Assembly: GCA_032622095.1 (NCBI GenBank)
Contig: CP136067.1
Span: 57,515,899 to 57,579,898 of the forward strand
DNA length: 64,000 bases
From: Siphonodentalium dalli
Lineage: Eukaryota > Mollusca > Scaphopoda > Gadilida > Siphonodentaliidae
Reading direction: 5' to 3'
Shown here: positions 1 through 13,300 of the stretch, piece after piece
How the letters are laid out: every line of letters begins with the position of its first letter
How positions within the stretch are numbered: position 1 is the first letter of the stretch
Program-made: the position numbers and the translations under genes
Notes under the pieces: generated by a model
The model's database searches: none
What the model was told of the DNA's origin: nothing
What the model saw: the letters and a program-made list of their open reading frames with translations, nothing else

Positions 1-983
1 ACTAGGATTATGGCCCTTTCTGGTAACACACATTTCTGACTTGAGGCCTTGATATATATTAGTCTATCTTATTTTAGTCATTACTTTTAAGCATCTTGTA
101 CTGTATGAACCACTTTTGATGTGTTCATAAATCAATCCAGATGCTACATTATGAAGCATGCTTGCTATGGTGGTATAGTCATGTACCTACCCTAAATTCT
201 TATGCTGACATCAATGTGTTCACTGTTGTGATATGTATTTATTTCAAATTTACACTTGGAAACAGACCACCAATAAGCAGAACATATAGCTAATCTGCAG
301 CACCATGCTTTGTGTGCATATGCACAACACTGATTTTAGTGTCGAAATAGTATTTTCACAGCAGGCTGATTAAAATTGGTTGTAAGACACAAGAACTTAG
401 AAGTCATTAAACAAAGTGATGTAGCAGTCGTGATTGCAGAAACAAAATCTGTAATCTCAGTCAGAAAAAGTTATGATTGGGGTTACTGAACATGTTAATG
501 TTAGGGTTGGGTTAGCTACCACATATAACCCTACCACAAACAACCAGAGGTCCTACTGTTTACATACATTTACATATAATTAACCCCTAAACCTGGCCTC
601 TTTTTAGCTCACCTGAGACGAAGTCTCCTGTGGAGCTATAGTCATCACTCCTCGTCCATCGTCTGTCGCCCATCGTCAGTCAACAATTCTTTAAACATCT
701 TCTTCGGAACCATAAGACCGAACGGGTTCATATCTGGTGTGGATGTTCCCTAGGTGACTCACATTCAGATTTGTTCAAATGAGGTCACTGGGTCAAATAG
801 TTGCGAAGCCAGGGCCATAACTCTTTCCCTCCATAGTAATTCTTTTAAACATCTTCTCAAATGCCATCAGGCCAAATTGGTTCATATTTGGTATGAAGGA
901 TCCTTGGGTGACTGGGGTTCAGATTTGTTCAAATGATGTCACTGGGTCAAATGTGGGCGGGGCCAGGGACACAACTCTTAATA
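1..983. repeat. Long direct duplication, copy 1 of 2
   Basis: This stretch matches 20022-20985 in the same orientation almost base for base. The differences are single substitutions, a 3-base indel near 230 and an 18-base loss in the second copy near 940. A shorter, more diverged third copy lies at 24298-24480. The first 600 bases show no exon or hairpin of their own, and the part after 601 is the 5' end of an AGCTC-type element. The high similarity implies recent duplication, or transposition of a unit larger than the AGCTC element alone. Confidence 0.85.
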
Positions 984-3937
984 AATAATTTTTTTTTTTT
1001 TTAGATTGTCCTCAAAAATATTTGTGCATTGAACTCCTTGTTCAATTTAACAAAACAAAACAAAAATTTTGTTTCCTTTAATTGAGATTAATTTCTTGCT
1101 CAATCAGGCTCAATTTAAAAAAAAATAACACCATTATAACATCCACCAGGGTGACTCAACCAAAATTGGTTTAAATCAGTCTAAAATCAAGAACATGCTT
1201 AAACCATATAGAAGTCACATTGATTATAAAGTAATAAATGAAATGGCAGTGTTAACAAAATCTGTTTGGAATGACAGCTTTGATTAATAGCCTAAATTTC
1301 TCTGCCCGTTAAAGAGTTTGTATATAAATGACCCTGCTTATGATAACAACTCCACTCCCAAGGCCCAGTGTGAATGATGAATCTGACAGTTAGGCCAGTA
1401 AAACTAAATAGCTGTTTTCTCAGGCGATTACATATGGGAAACTGGATGAGAAAGATGGAGGCATTTTCTTAGCTTACCTGAGATGAAGAATTGAGACATA
1501 TTTTGTGTGGATGGTCCCCAGGTGGCTGGATTTAGTTCTGTTCAAATGGGGGTCACATGGATGATGGTAAAAAAGTGGCATAGCTAGGGACCTAACTCTT
1601 TCCATCCATAGTAATTCTTAAAACATCTCAAGAATCATCGGGGCTATTTAGCTTATAATTGGTATGGAAGGTTTTTGGGTGACGGGGATACAGATGTGTT
1701 AAAATGAGGTAAAAAAACTAGGGGTGTAACGATACATCGATGTATCGATGCGACCACGATACAGCACTGACGATACGGTAATCGATACGGGCGTTCAAAC
1801 GATACGTATCTCGATACACAAATTGCATGTTGTTATTTCCTATTAAGGTAAGTAAACAGCGGTCGCCATGAACGAGAAAGGTCAATGTTGAATCAGTATC
1901 TAACAAAAAATTAAGGTAATCCCCCACAATAAGTAATAATAATGATAAGCATTCCCTATTTATCACAGAGTAACCGTGAGGCCAACAGACCGCATTGTAT
2001 CAATTTGCATGTGTGGACAATACGATGAAACACATTGTATTAATAGATCAATGAGTCGCTTGTGGTCCACTGATCAAAGAACAGACCTGACCTTGAGTGA
2101 CCTCAATTTTAATGACCTATTTCAATAGTACACGTCATGCAGTAAGTGACCTACTTTGTCAATGACATGTCGTTTACAAACGGCGGCAAACCTTTGATGC
2201 CTGTCTTACTGCTATTGCTGCAATTTTATTTCACTGTTAACCAGAGTGATGCATCTACTGCACGTAGGTTCAACCTATATCATATCAATCTACATGTATG
2301 TCTTTCCCCATGTCACGTCAACACTGCACTATGTGCACTGGCCCGTGTGGGTTGCTGAGCAATTGTTAAACTTCCCGGAATAAACTTGTCAACAGAAAGT
2401 GAATCCCCCAATTCCCGTTATAAAGTTGACAACTTGACATGAGTTATTAATATAAAGCCCCTCCCATTTAGCTGTCAATCTCGTGACATTGACTGTGAGA
2501 TTTTCGGAGAGGACGTTCCTCATTGGTCAACAGGTAGTGTTTGTACTCTCTAATTAATTTTGTTCAGATAACACAGTGCAGAGATGGGGTTGAATGTCGG
2601 CATCTTTATGCTTCCGGGCCTATGGGATTTCACTGATAGTCGATACATGGACGTGGTTTTAAATAGTTTTTTTTCTTCTTAGACAATACAATACAAGTTG
2701 CAACAACAAACATTATAGATGAACATCTAGTACATATCTTTAGCGAGTTCATGTAGGCCTACCTATAGCCATGCACGCACATACCCACCCGTCGCTATCG
2801 CTATATATCAGTGTATATACAGTCCGTAGGAAGACTTGGCAATATCACTATAATTTTAGGTAAGTAAAATCGCGATACGTATCGTATCGTGACCTCTGTA
2901 TCGCGATAAACATCGATACACCCCATACCCCGTATCGTTACACCCCTAAAAAAAACATGGCCCCCAGCAGCCATCTTGGATTTTACTCTTTGCATGACTA
3001 AATCCTTTGACACAGGCTACCGGTCGTATCTTTGGTCAGATCTTCATGAAATTTGTTACGGATGTTAACAATGACATGTAGATGGGAATTAGTCAGTTTG
3101 GGGTCATTCGGCAAAAAAACATGGCTGCCAGCAGCCATCTTAGATTTTACTCTTCGCATAACTAGGCCTTTCAACTTTCCACATTCCTAATCACTCCATT
3201 GACTTTAACACATGAAATTATTCCCTTTCCATGTTGAGCTACAGTGTCATTGACACTTTCATTTTTAAAACATTTTCTCAAGAACCATTTGGTATACATT
3301 TGGTATAGTCATTGGGTGACTGGGTTCAGATTTGTTGAAATGGGTTCACCAGGTCAAATAGGGGTGCGACCATGGACATAACTCTTCCCCCAAAGTAATT
3401 CTTAAAATGGCGCTCCTCAAGAGCCATCAGTCCTATTTAGCCTATATGTAGTAACCAGTATGGAGGGTCCTTGTGTTACTTGGGACTGGGTTACAGATTT
3501 GTTAAAATGGGTTTGACCAATCAAGAAATGGCATTTGGTGTAAATGGCCTATGGAGAGTTGGGATCAAAATTCGTTTGAATGGGGTCCACCATTAAAAAA
3601 GGGGAACATGTCGGGTTGTAACTTTACCACAGTTAGGTAAGCTTGAAGTGTCAGTTGTAATATTCCAACATGTGCAAAGGAATTTTACGAACTTGGGAGT
3701 GTGTTTGCTTCAGTTGAGAGGGAGCAGACTGTGGACTATGTGGGGTGGGGGGGATCTTGACCATATTTCAAGGTGGACACCCCACTGCTCAACGGAGACC
3801 CTCTAGGCTATGTCCCTCTTTAGGACTACTTGTTTTTAAGTGAATATGACAAGTACTAACTCTTATGGTCTTCCGAGTCCCAGTCTTACTAGTCTTTACA
3901 GTTTGGTGAGCGTCTCCAGTCATTGACTGTCTTGTTT
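601..3937 (+). mobile_element. AGCTC-family Helentron/pearl-like element, interrupted
   Basis: It opens with TTTTTAGCTCACC followed by a hairpin around GACGAAGTC, then CGTCC-type short repeats and diverged core repeats containing 'TTTGGTATGAAGG'. It closes near 3915-3937 with the hairpin CAGTCATTGACTG followed by TCTTGTTT. A second copy with the same two ends lies at 20625-23783. No protein is encoded. A hAT element (1719-2948) and a stretch of a second AGCTC family (about 2949-3265, ending in its own hairpin GTGTCATTGACAC) are nested inside. Assignment to non-autonomous Helitron2/Helentron-type elements rests on architecture only. Confidence 0.6.
1711..2956. mobile_element. hAT-family non-autonomous DNA transposon with perfect 8-bp TSD
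   Basis: The element proper is 1719-2948 (1230 bp). Its termini are TAGGGGTGTAACGATAC and the exact inverse GTATCGTTACACCCCTA, a typical hAT terminal inverted repeat. It is flanked by an identical 8-bp target site duplication AAAAAAAC at 1711-1718 and 2949-2956, the length expected for hAT. Subterminal sequence is rich in CGATAC/GTATCG palindromes. No transposase is readable, so this is an internally deleted copy. It landed in the 'AAAAAACATGGC' motif of the AGCTC satellite unit. Confidence 0.9.
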
Positions 3938-3960
3938 ATTTGTGTGTGAGGTACGAATCC

Positions 3961-5083
3961 TGAATACAGGGCTGGCGATCTAGAAAATCCAGGAGGGCTA
4001 TTAATAGCCCTCCTAGATATGCCTAGGAGGGCTATAGCCCTCCTCAACTTTTAAAGTTATGATTTATTTTATCTGAGTTACTAATGCCGTTAGTTTGTCT
4101 ATTTTTGATGTTGTATAACTCCATCTAAATTAAATTTTTTTATGTGGAAACAAAGTGTCCACAGAGTTGTCAATGTCAAAATCCCCCACAGTAATTATGG
4201 TATGGTGAATATTTAACTATGTTTTATATGTTATGATAATTTATATGAACAAGAAACAAAATGTAAGCGTGTTTGTACTCAACAATTTGTCAGTCGGTGT
4301 CCAACCCATGCAACGGAATTGGGTGAGTTTGTCCACGTTAAAAGCATTCTCCATGAAAGTGTAATTTTACATAAAATACACAATCAAGAACAATATTAAA
4401 TCCAGTATATTTGCACTTGAATATTGACTGCTTTTTCTCTCAATGTAATCCATATTCCATTGCCGATCGCTATCTATAGATTTACTGGGTGTTTGCAATT
4501 GGGGACATAGAAAATAGTTTCTGAACTTTAATAATTGAATAACAGTGTAAACTAGAATACGTGGATATATTTAGCTAATTATATTAAAATATTGTCAATC
4601 GAAGCGATAAAAGACGGCTGCAAGCTAAATACAATTTTCACTGATAGGAACCGGAAACGGAACGAAAGGTTGAACTTAATTGGGACAGTGACATTTGGTT
4701 CTCACTATCCACAAACATGTGTTCATTTTATCCAGTGAAATATATTGTAAGCTCAATCTTATGAAGAGAAATAATTTATTTTGGTCATAAAATGTGTGAG
4801 AATCGATCAAAAGATCAGATTTACGAAACAGTTCGTTCCGGAATTTACTGATTCCGCTATAATTCCCATTTGACATTACCGTCAGGTCACGCATGCGCAC
4901 AGTCCCCACACTGTACAATATAATTACGATTTCGATGCAGTATTTTACTCATTAAACACAATAAAATAACTAAATAATAAATGTCCTTTCGTAGACGAGG
5001 CGGGCTATAAAAAGCCCGCCTTGGAAAATTCTAGGCGGGCTGTAGGCGGGCAGCCCGCCTCGAGATTTCCAGGCCTGTGAATA
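3961..5083. mobile_element. hAT-like element with GGAGGGCT / GGCGGGCT palindromes
   Basis: The element body is 3967-5077. The left end CAGGGCTGG and right end CCAGGCCTG are near-inverted, and both ends carry nested palindromes (ggagggctattaatagccct on the left, gcgggct-type on the right). A 6-bp direct repeat TGAATA flanks both sides (3961-3966, 5078-5083), shorter than the usual 8 bp for hAT. No protein is readable. A diverged relative of its left half lies at about 16280-16650. Superfamily assignment is tentative. Confidence 0.6.
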
Positions 5084-5469
5084 TCGACAGTTTGTTTATT
5101 TATCAGTCAACTAGTGAATTATCACATTAATACATAATTTGGAGATTCAAAAGAGCTATCGCATATTTTCATAAAGTTTACGTTTATAATCAATGACTAT
5201 ATGGTTACTAATGTAACCGAATTCCCGACATGTTTGAGACTGATCCAATATTCCGAAATATATCACTCATTACTCTTTCAAGTTTTCTGGCTGAACGTTT
5301 CCATGCTGAACGAATCTGCTTATTTTTGTGTGACCCTGTGCACGGCATCTGAAAGTTTCAATTTACCTTTATAATAACCCTTGCTGTACAAACTCATCTT
5401 GTATTAAAACGAATTGCAAAATATGATCCCTGATTTAATTAAGTAATATACATGTACTGTATGAGGGTA

Positions 5470-5570
5470 TCGCCCCTCCCCTGAATCCTGAATACCAGTT
5501 AATTTTGGGGGGTGAATCCTGAATACCAGTTAATTTTGGGGGGTGAATCCCGAATATATGTTAAGAAATA
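5470..5570 (+). repeat. Minisatellite, about 30-bp unit
   Basis: About three head-to-tail copies of a unit reading TGAATCCTGAATACCAGTTA plus ATTTTGGGGGG. A single further copy appears at about 5778-5815. It is non-coding, in the region upstream of the first RPS16 exon found. Confidence 0.75.
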
Positions 5571-6825
5571 ATATGCGATAAATGACATACAAATTGACTG
5601 TTTTAATATCAGACATACCGGTATACAAGCCGGTCGCGTTATGATACGATTAATGATACTTTATGATGGCATGGTGGTCGAATATGCCCAAGAAGCTATT
5701 CTATCCACTCGTTCATACAGATAAATAGCACAAAGTATTATTTTGCGCCATCAAAACCTGCGTCCATGAAGTTTTGCTTGAACCCGAATACCAGTTAATT
5801 CGGGGGTATGAATCCCGCGTACGCCTTCAAAACATCCTGAATCGCGCGTACCGAAAGGGGGGGGGGGGTGATATCCTCCTGTATAGCAGGGGATCTCCGA
5901 GCGTTAGCAGTTTCATACACGGAAATCCAGTGCACAAAAATCTCCACTCAGAAGACCGGTACTCATTGATCTTGATGCAATAATTTCATCAGTTGTATTT
6001 ACAATGTATATAGAACGTGGGCTTTGATGGCAACTAAATATTATTACATTGTTATTTGTGTACTCATGAAATATCAGCAATTCAAATCATAAGTCTACAC
6101 ATAATGGCTTACCCATTTGATTTCAAACGTCTATGCCGGACAAAATATATACGGTAATTCAATGTCCCGCTAAAAAAAAAAACACAAACACACCACCACT
6201 ACCAGATCACTTTTCTGTAACTCCACCCACATTTGAAAATTGATCTTCTAATTGGTCAGATTCACACCCTGAACGGAGACTGACATACTGCTGCGGAGAA
6301 ATGACAAACATCATGCTTACACTGCGCGTTTTAAATCTATTATAGTTAACGAAGTTAACCGACTATGAAACCAGAATGATAGTTTATAGTGGCCATGGTT
6401 TATTTACTGTTGATATATAATGCCTATTAGATATATTCTTTGTTCCGTTTGCAGCCACATGTACATACATGTACATGTATGTTTACTCTTCAGCAGCCAG
6501 CATTACTATAGCGGACATATACAGTATGGCAATACTTTCGTGCGTTGTGTTTTACTCCATATACATTGGGAAACACGACCGCTCCATGCGATACACTATT
6601 ATAATGACATAGAACCTGCATACAATGTATACATGTATGACAAACAAAGTCTAACACGAGTCAAAAGCTGCAAATAAACTGCCTTTTTTGGAACGAATGC
6701 GTAGATATGTGATTTTCGGTGAGTGGTGAAATTACACTAAATTAATCAAACATGTAGGTCATCGTAAATAAATCCAAAAAAATTGAACCGTATAAAACCA
6801 AATAACGTGACTCATCGTCTGTTTA
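5571..6825. other. Stretch without a recognised gene
   Basis: A poly-G run sits near 5860 and an A-run near 6170. No exon of either recognised gene, RNA gene or transposon end could be identified. The missing first coding exon of RPS16 was looked for here and not found. Confidence 0.5.
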
Positions 6826-6829
6826 CTTT

Positions 6830-7020
6830 TCGGCGCGGTGATTGTAATCTCCAACGTGTGTGCGTTGATCCTTAACGCAACGCGTTTAAAGTAAACGCGG
6901 TCTGCGTTACGCTTCAACGCAGTCTGCGTTAAACTACAACGCGGTCCGTTGATTTCCAACGCTGTCGTAACGCGTTATCAACGCAAAGACCGCGTTACAA
7001 CCACGTTGATGACCGCGTTA
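6830..7020. repeat. GCGTT/AACGC-rich short-repeat block
   Basis: About 190 bp packed with AACGC, GCGTT and CGCGTT words in both orientations, for example CGCGGTCTGCGTTA and its inverses. It stands out from the AT-rich surroundings in CpG content. It lies about 220 bp upstream of RPS16 exon 2, so a regulatory role is conceivable, but a decayed palindromic mobile element is equally possible. Confidence 0.6.
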
Positions 7021-7243
7021 AAAGGGCCACTTATTTTGAGAAGGTCTGTATTAAACAATGTCAAAATATAAAATGATTAAAAATAGAAATTTTTTAAGTA
7101 GACTACTACTAACTCCAGTGCAGTACACTGTAGCCGATATTTGGCTGCCGTGGCAACATAAAAATCGCCACAGTTTATATATACACTTGTTTTGTGGAAC
7201 GGGCTACTTTTGCTGTTTACTATTTCTCATTGTTTCATTGCAG

Positions 7244-7345
7244 AAAACTGCTACTGCAGTGGCACATTGCAAAAGAGGTCATGGGCTGATAAAAGTTAAT
7301 GGAAGACCCCTAGATAATATTGAACCACAGCTTCTGAGAGCTAAG
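7244..7345 (+). CDS. RPS16: RPS16 exon 2
   Basis: It is preceded by a pyrimidine tract and CAG (7241-7243) and followed by GTTAGT. It begins in phase 0 with [12 protein letters not shown] and ends QLLRAK, 34 codons. The equivalent vertebrate stretch starts right after the VFGRK leader. Confidence 0.95.
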
Positions 7346-10300
7346 GTTAGTTACATTTATCTGGAGGCACAATCATCACATTCCGATGTTTCTGTTTGTT
7401 CCCATAATACACTCAATGCCCCCCTTCCCCCTATCGCAGTACAATTTCAAAGCCAAATACTTAAGAAATATGTAAACACCGTCATAATATTACTTTCACT
7501 GTGTACTACCTTTGATAGTTCTTTGACAAACGGATCACAGATGCCGGCCTGATTGGTGTCTGCCAAGTAACGTTATGACCATGCGTGAAGCAGTGTCGAA
7601 GTCTTTGAGTAATGCTAGACTACTAGTACACTTTCAATCAGCAACATCAATAGTGAGGTTCCGCTAATGTAAAGGACAAGGTCTCTCAGACCGATTTCTG
7701 AATATCTGCAGATACAATCGTCAGATTCCAATGTTTCTGTATGTTGGACATTTGTTTCCCAATGAACCCCTGTATCGTGGTTCACTTTAAAAGCCAAATA
7801 CATCAAAGAAAAATATTGTGATACATCTGCCTGTAAACCGAAGATAGCACTGAACGTACTATTAAACCGGAAATTATAACCCACTTTAGTTAACAGCTTG
7901 ACATCGAATAAATGGCACCATGCAGTTGATATTTTACTAATTTATTGGCATCGACATGTATTTATACTATTCCATCCCAATACTACATATGATAACATGG
8001 GACAACAGTTTATTGTTCTTGAGATTGTTCCGTCGCTGTTTAATGTAAATGCCGTCTGACCCATATACAGATGACCTGTTTGATTTTGGTGGGGAAAAAC
8101 CATGCGTTTCCAACCTATTTATTATTGACCTACTTAACAATTCACAAAACAATCGGCAGCATGATGTAGGCTTATATAAAATTTACTAGTTGCACGCTCT
8201 GCATAATCAGGATTGATTGCTGTGGGTAGTTGATCTGTCTCAATAAATGTACTTCAGGTAGAAATTGATTATTGGAACATGCAAATTTTCGGCACCGGTA
8301 GAATTGATAATCTAAAACACTAGGGCTGCCACGATGCATCGAGATTTCGATGCATCGCGATGCGCTTGCTTAGATTCGAGTTTCGATTTATCCAAAACCA
8401 TAATCGAATAGTTTCGATGTGGACTGTACCGCACCGGCCGGTGCATAAATCGATCTATTATAATTTACTAGTGTATAAAGACACCCCTATTTTATGTACG
8501 AATTATGAAGGTATCTGTATCGGTAAGTATAGCATATCATGAAATTTTTGTGAAACGAGATCTGTTTTATTTGTTTGGAATAGGCGTTGCGATAAGGTAA
8601 CTGTCGCCATTTTCATTGGAATTTCCCCACTCTAAATATAGATGCAGTTTCATTTGCTATCTAATTACCGCAGTGTGCAGACGAAAGCTAACTTGAGAAG
8701 AATGATTTGTTAGGCTGATTTCGGTAATGCGCATACTATTGACCAATGACCTGCCCTGTTTTAAAAGTCGACCGGGTAATCGGGATCAAACACGCGAGAC
8801 ACTCAAAATCTTTTGCGAGCAGAGCTCTGATAGGTCAAAAGCTCAAAGGTCACACTCGATAAACCAATTGTTTATATATGCGTGTTTTACTATCTGCGGT
8901 CACAGTGTGCGATATCAAAATGTCTGCTGAAAATAATCCTGAAATATCTTTATCATTCAATCAAATTCGAATAAAAAACGAAAGTATGGGACTATTTCGG
9001 TTTTCTGAAAATACAAGACCAACAACCGGATATGTCTCGAACAATTTGTCGACTAGGCAAGGAAACTGTTTGTTACAAATCTGGAGTAACCACAAATATG
9101 CGGTCCCATTTGAAGCGGAAACACTGTTGACATCGTTGAAAAATTATTCAGAAGAGATATTGGACCTGTCGACTCGCACATACTCAGTCCCAAGTATGGG
9201 CATATGGCCATTATTGGGTAAATTCTGGGTAATACGTGAACATGGAACAACATCTCTAAAAGTAAATGGTACCATTGGAAATGCTTTTGGTAATTGATTT
9301 ATTAACAGTGTTTAGCAACTTTAGTGCTGTTTAGAATTTACATATTGGATACATACATAGCAGTATAGATGACAGTATCATGACACAATACATGAATGGT
9401 ATTTAATTTTTCAAATAGACTTTCTGGGATACAGTGCCGCTGTCATGACTCTGAATGAGCAGACCTGTTTTTGTCGGCAACTTGCATCGCGATGCGCATC
9501 GCGACTCTCTCCGCATCGTGGCAGCCCTTTATACATGACTTTGTCTGCTATATGCGGCTTTTAAACATTTCCATTGTACATAATGCAAGCTATACACCTA
9601 ACTATACACATAAATTATACAATCTACCCCATATAATCCTTGATTTAATCATGAAAGTGGACACAAAATTTTATTCAAGCATTTCCCGCAATGTCTTATT
9701 GTTTCATTTTGTGCCAAAATTGGGAATGGGAACTGGACAATTAAAAAACTTGTATCCGGAACATTTCATTCAATATTACCAGGAATCTTTCTTGATATAA
9801 TAGTTTTATGTTTCTGAAATACATACTGTGAATAGAAATGTATGGGGTGAATCCAAATACAACTAGAAATTATACTGCTGTCAGTTTATTTCTTCTTTGA
9901 TCCCATATAGCTTTTTGGACCATTAACATGTCAGTGCTTAAACTCTATTGTTTGCTACTATTGCTCTCTCTCTCATGGTCGCCCCGTCGCGTTATTTGTT
10001 TCCCCTATACGGACTCATTAATTGCCCCTTGGCGGAAACCCTTTCTGTAATGTCCCTAAATCATTGGTGCTACCAGTATATATTGGAATATATTCCATAT
10101 ATCATGGATGCTTTTATTTTATAGCTCATGGAACCAATTATGTTGTTGGGCAAAGAGAGATTCTCTGGTGTTGACATACGAGTCCGTGTAAAAGGTGGCG
10201 GCCATGTGGCTCAAATCTATGGTAAGTTGTCTGGAATCATTGTACTTTTTCTGTCATGTATTAAAGAAATCTAGCTCGAGCTGGGACGGTTATGGGTTTT

Positions 10301-13300
10301 TCGTGACCGGTTATGAACGGCAAAAAACCGCGATTAACCGGTTAACCACATATTATAGGTACTATTATGGGTGGGTAAGCCCAGTATGCAGAACGGCGAT
10401 GATTGTGATGCTCACTGACATGGTAAGTTTGAGAACGGCTCCTGCCCCACGCCCGATAACCCTATAGGCTGGTGGCTGTGGGTAGGCATATTGCTGTAGT
10501 GATATTGTGTGGCGGTTTCACACGTGTGCTCAGAATTTGAGGAAAATCATAAATTCTGGAATCCACCCGGCGAGAACGCTTATGGCATTAGATAGGACCA
10601 TGACTGGTGTATTCATACACCATCTGTGATAGCCGTGTGCCTTTAGATATATTTTTTATTACTTAATTTGTCGAATTTTACAACCGGTTTTTGTCGTTTA
10701 TCAAAGAAACTACCTAATATAAATGGTAGAAATCTCGATATGTAGGCTTCATGTACACATGTCACTAGATGCACATTCCGTTGATACAATGAAACCAAAA
10801 TCCACAATAAAAGACATATTTTTCGTGGAAAAATATCGATTTTCCTGAGTGTCATATCACAAATTTATGACAGGCATATTGCCTCCGCAGATAGGCTCAT
10901 GGCAAAGCACAAACTTGTTATGATAGGCAAGTGGCATTGTTGATAGGCACGTGGTAAATATTGACCAAGCTCCAATTTAGCACTTTAAAGCCAACAATAT
11001 GCAACTTCTGGCATATATTATTTTATAAATACACTCTGGAATGATTATTCATTCATATAAAATAGACAGAACCACACATATGTGTGCATGACGTGAAAAA
11101 TAACGCACGAGTTTGTTACGCGGAATGTTACAACGTTACAACGATGGGGCGCGAGTTGTAACTTGCAGCATAATTTAATTTTCTCACCACGCACACATAA
11201 TGTGTGGTTGTGTTTTATTACACACCCACTAGAACTATTCAACATCGAGATTTAGCGTTTATTGATTCGTTTCTGTCGTAATTTATAGCCATTTTTATCA
11301 AACTGATAGGCGACTTTATTAATAAAGTTTGTAGTTCTTGTTCAAAAGATAAAGTTGACGTAATTTGTGACTCGTGACGTCGACGTTTTCCGTATTGTAT
11401 ACGTGTTGAATACGTTGGTAAAGATATTGTATGGGCTACACTGCTCAATATAAGAAAATTAACACAATAGGTTCATAATAAACTGAATAAATACTAATTA
11501 TTTCTAAGTTTTAATACATTTTATCAGATTTATTGACTAATTTCTGCATTTAGAAGCAGAATCTTAGATTTAAATGTCAGACAATCTGAAATCATCCCGC
11601 GATGACAACTCGATGTTTTTTTTCTGAGGTGATCATTTCTCCGATATGATATCGTACTCGGTGAATTTTAGACGCACCCAAAAACCTGCCCCACGGTCTT
11701 GACAAAAACATTTACCACTATAAATGCACACGAAATCTCACGGCGATTCCTCCTATATATAGCCCACGAGACAACAGCGCCCACTCAATTAAGTTAACGC
11801 CCCACACACATTTGTATTATTGCTCGGTGCTCCTGTTTATGTATATGCGGCATAACTGGGTCATGGTCCAGGTCCACTATATGTATGCTCTAGCTATACA
11901 GGTTCTAGCGTACCCTAATTTTCGCACCTGATATTTCTCTGAGCCCAATGTCTTTACATATATTGATACCACATAAAATTATGTATAACTATTAGCTACA
12001 TTTAGCATTGGCGGGACATTGAATTATTTTTAATAGCATCGTATACTGTTATTTATTTGTGTGCGGTTTATATTCCATAAACCGGCGTAGACATGAATCG
12101 TTATGGTCGAAGAGAAAACAAACAAATATATGAACGCCATTCTTTCGCAGAACGCCAAAAATAAAACCGGCTATAAATGGTAGCTATATTATCTATATGT
12201 ATTGGACCATGACCATTCAGCCTGAAAACTTCACAAAGCTGCATGGCATGGCTCATTTTTTTACATTAAAATAGTTTGGGCTATACTTTCCCCATTTTCA
12301 ATTAAAACCACATTTTGCAAGTTTGTCACAGTTAAAACGTTTTACATTACAACTGCCAGTATTTAGTTCTTGGAAATAAGTAGTGTATGTTTCCTGACTC
12401 ATGGACGATGTGAATTTACAACACTGTGAATAATATAGCATCACAAAAGCGTTTTTCTCAGACTAAAACCACTATTGATCATTGTGCTACATGCGTATCT
12501 GTGTTTGCCATATGTCTATCCTCTCGGTGTTTGGCTATTCAATATGCCTACCACAAAATATTGACGGGACAGTATGTCAAATAGCTTTTTTTAACTGAAA
12601 AATGCATTATTTGAGTTCACAGTCATGTTTGTCTTGTCACTGAGATACTATACCACATGTATCCACGAAAATAACTTACAAATCGACATGCTGAGCAAAT
12701 TTGGGAGTTTGTTTACTTTGAAAGTTTGAAAAAGTCGACAAAATCCGAGATATTTTGTCTTCAAACAACATATTCTACAATGCCAAATTGTTACCAAGAT
12801 GTTCAACTTAGAAATCAGACATTACTGCATCTGACGTGATAAAAAAATCTGACCCTTTACAGCGTATTTGATCAATTATAATCCAAAACATACCTTGGTT
12901 GAGAAACCCGCCACGCAATATCTCCACAGCAATATGCCTATCCACAGCCACCAGCCTATAGGGTTATCGGGCGTGTGCCCATTATACAAAGAAGTTGTCA
13001 CCCATGACACACATAATCACATATCTAATTAAGTACACATCTTCAATTTATTACTGAATAAAATAAATATACAATGTCATTCCCCTGTGAGGCTGTGTTG
13101 TGTTCATTTATTATACCCCCTTTTTTTTTTAAAAGGGGGGTATACTGTTTTGCACCTGTGCGTCCGTCCGTCCGTCCGTCCGTCATTCCGTCCGTACGTC
13201 CGGCCGATGTCTGTTCATGTCATAACTTGAACAATAGTGCTCGGATCTCAATGAAATTGGGTATGGATGTTCACTACTATGAGGACATTAAATAGAGGGT

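Noticed and set aside
5078-7243. First coding exon of RPS16
   Set aside because: Searched by eye for a leader ending in VFGRK with a donor; candidates such as TTTTCGGTGAGT near 6713 do not encode it.
8878-9297. 139-codon open frame inside a hAT-like element
   Set aside because: No BED finger or hAT dimerisation motif seen, so not called a transposase; kept only as a note under the element.
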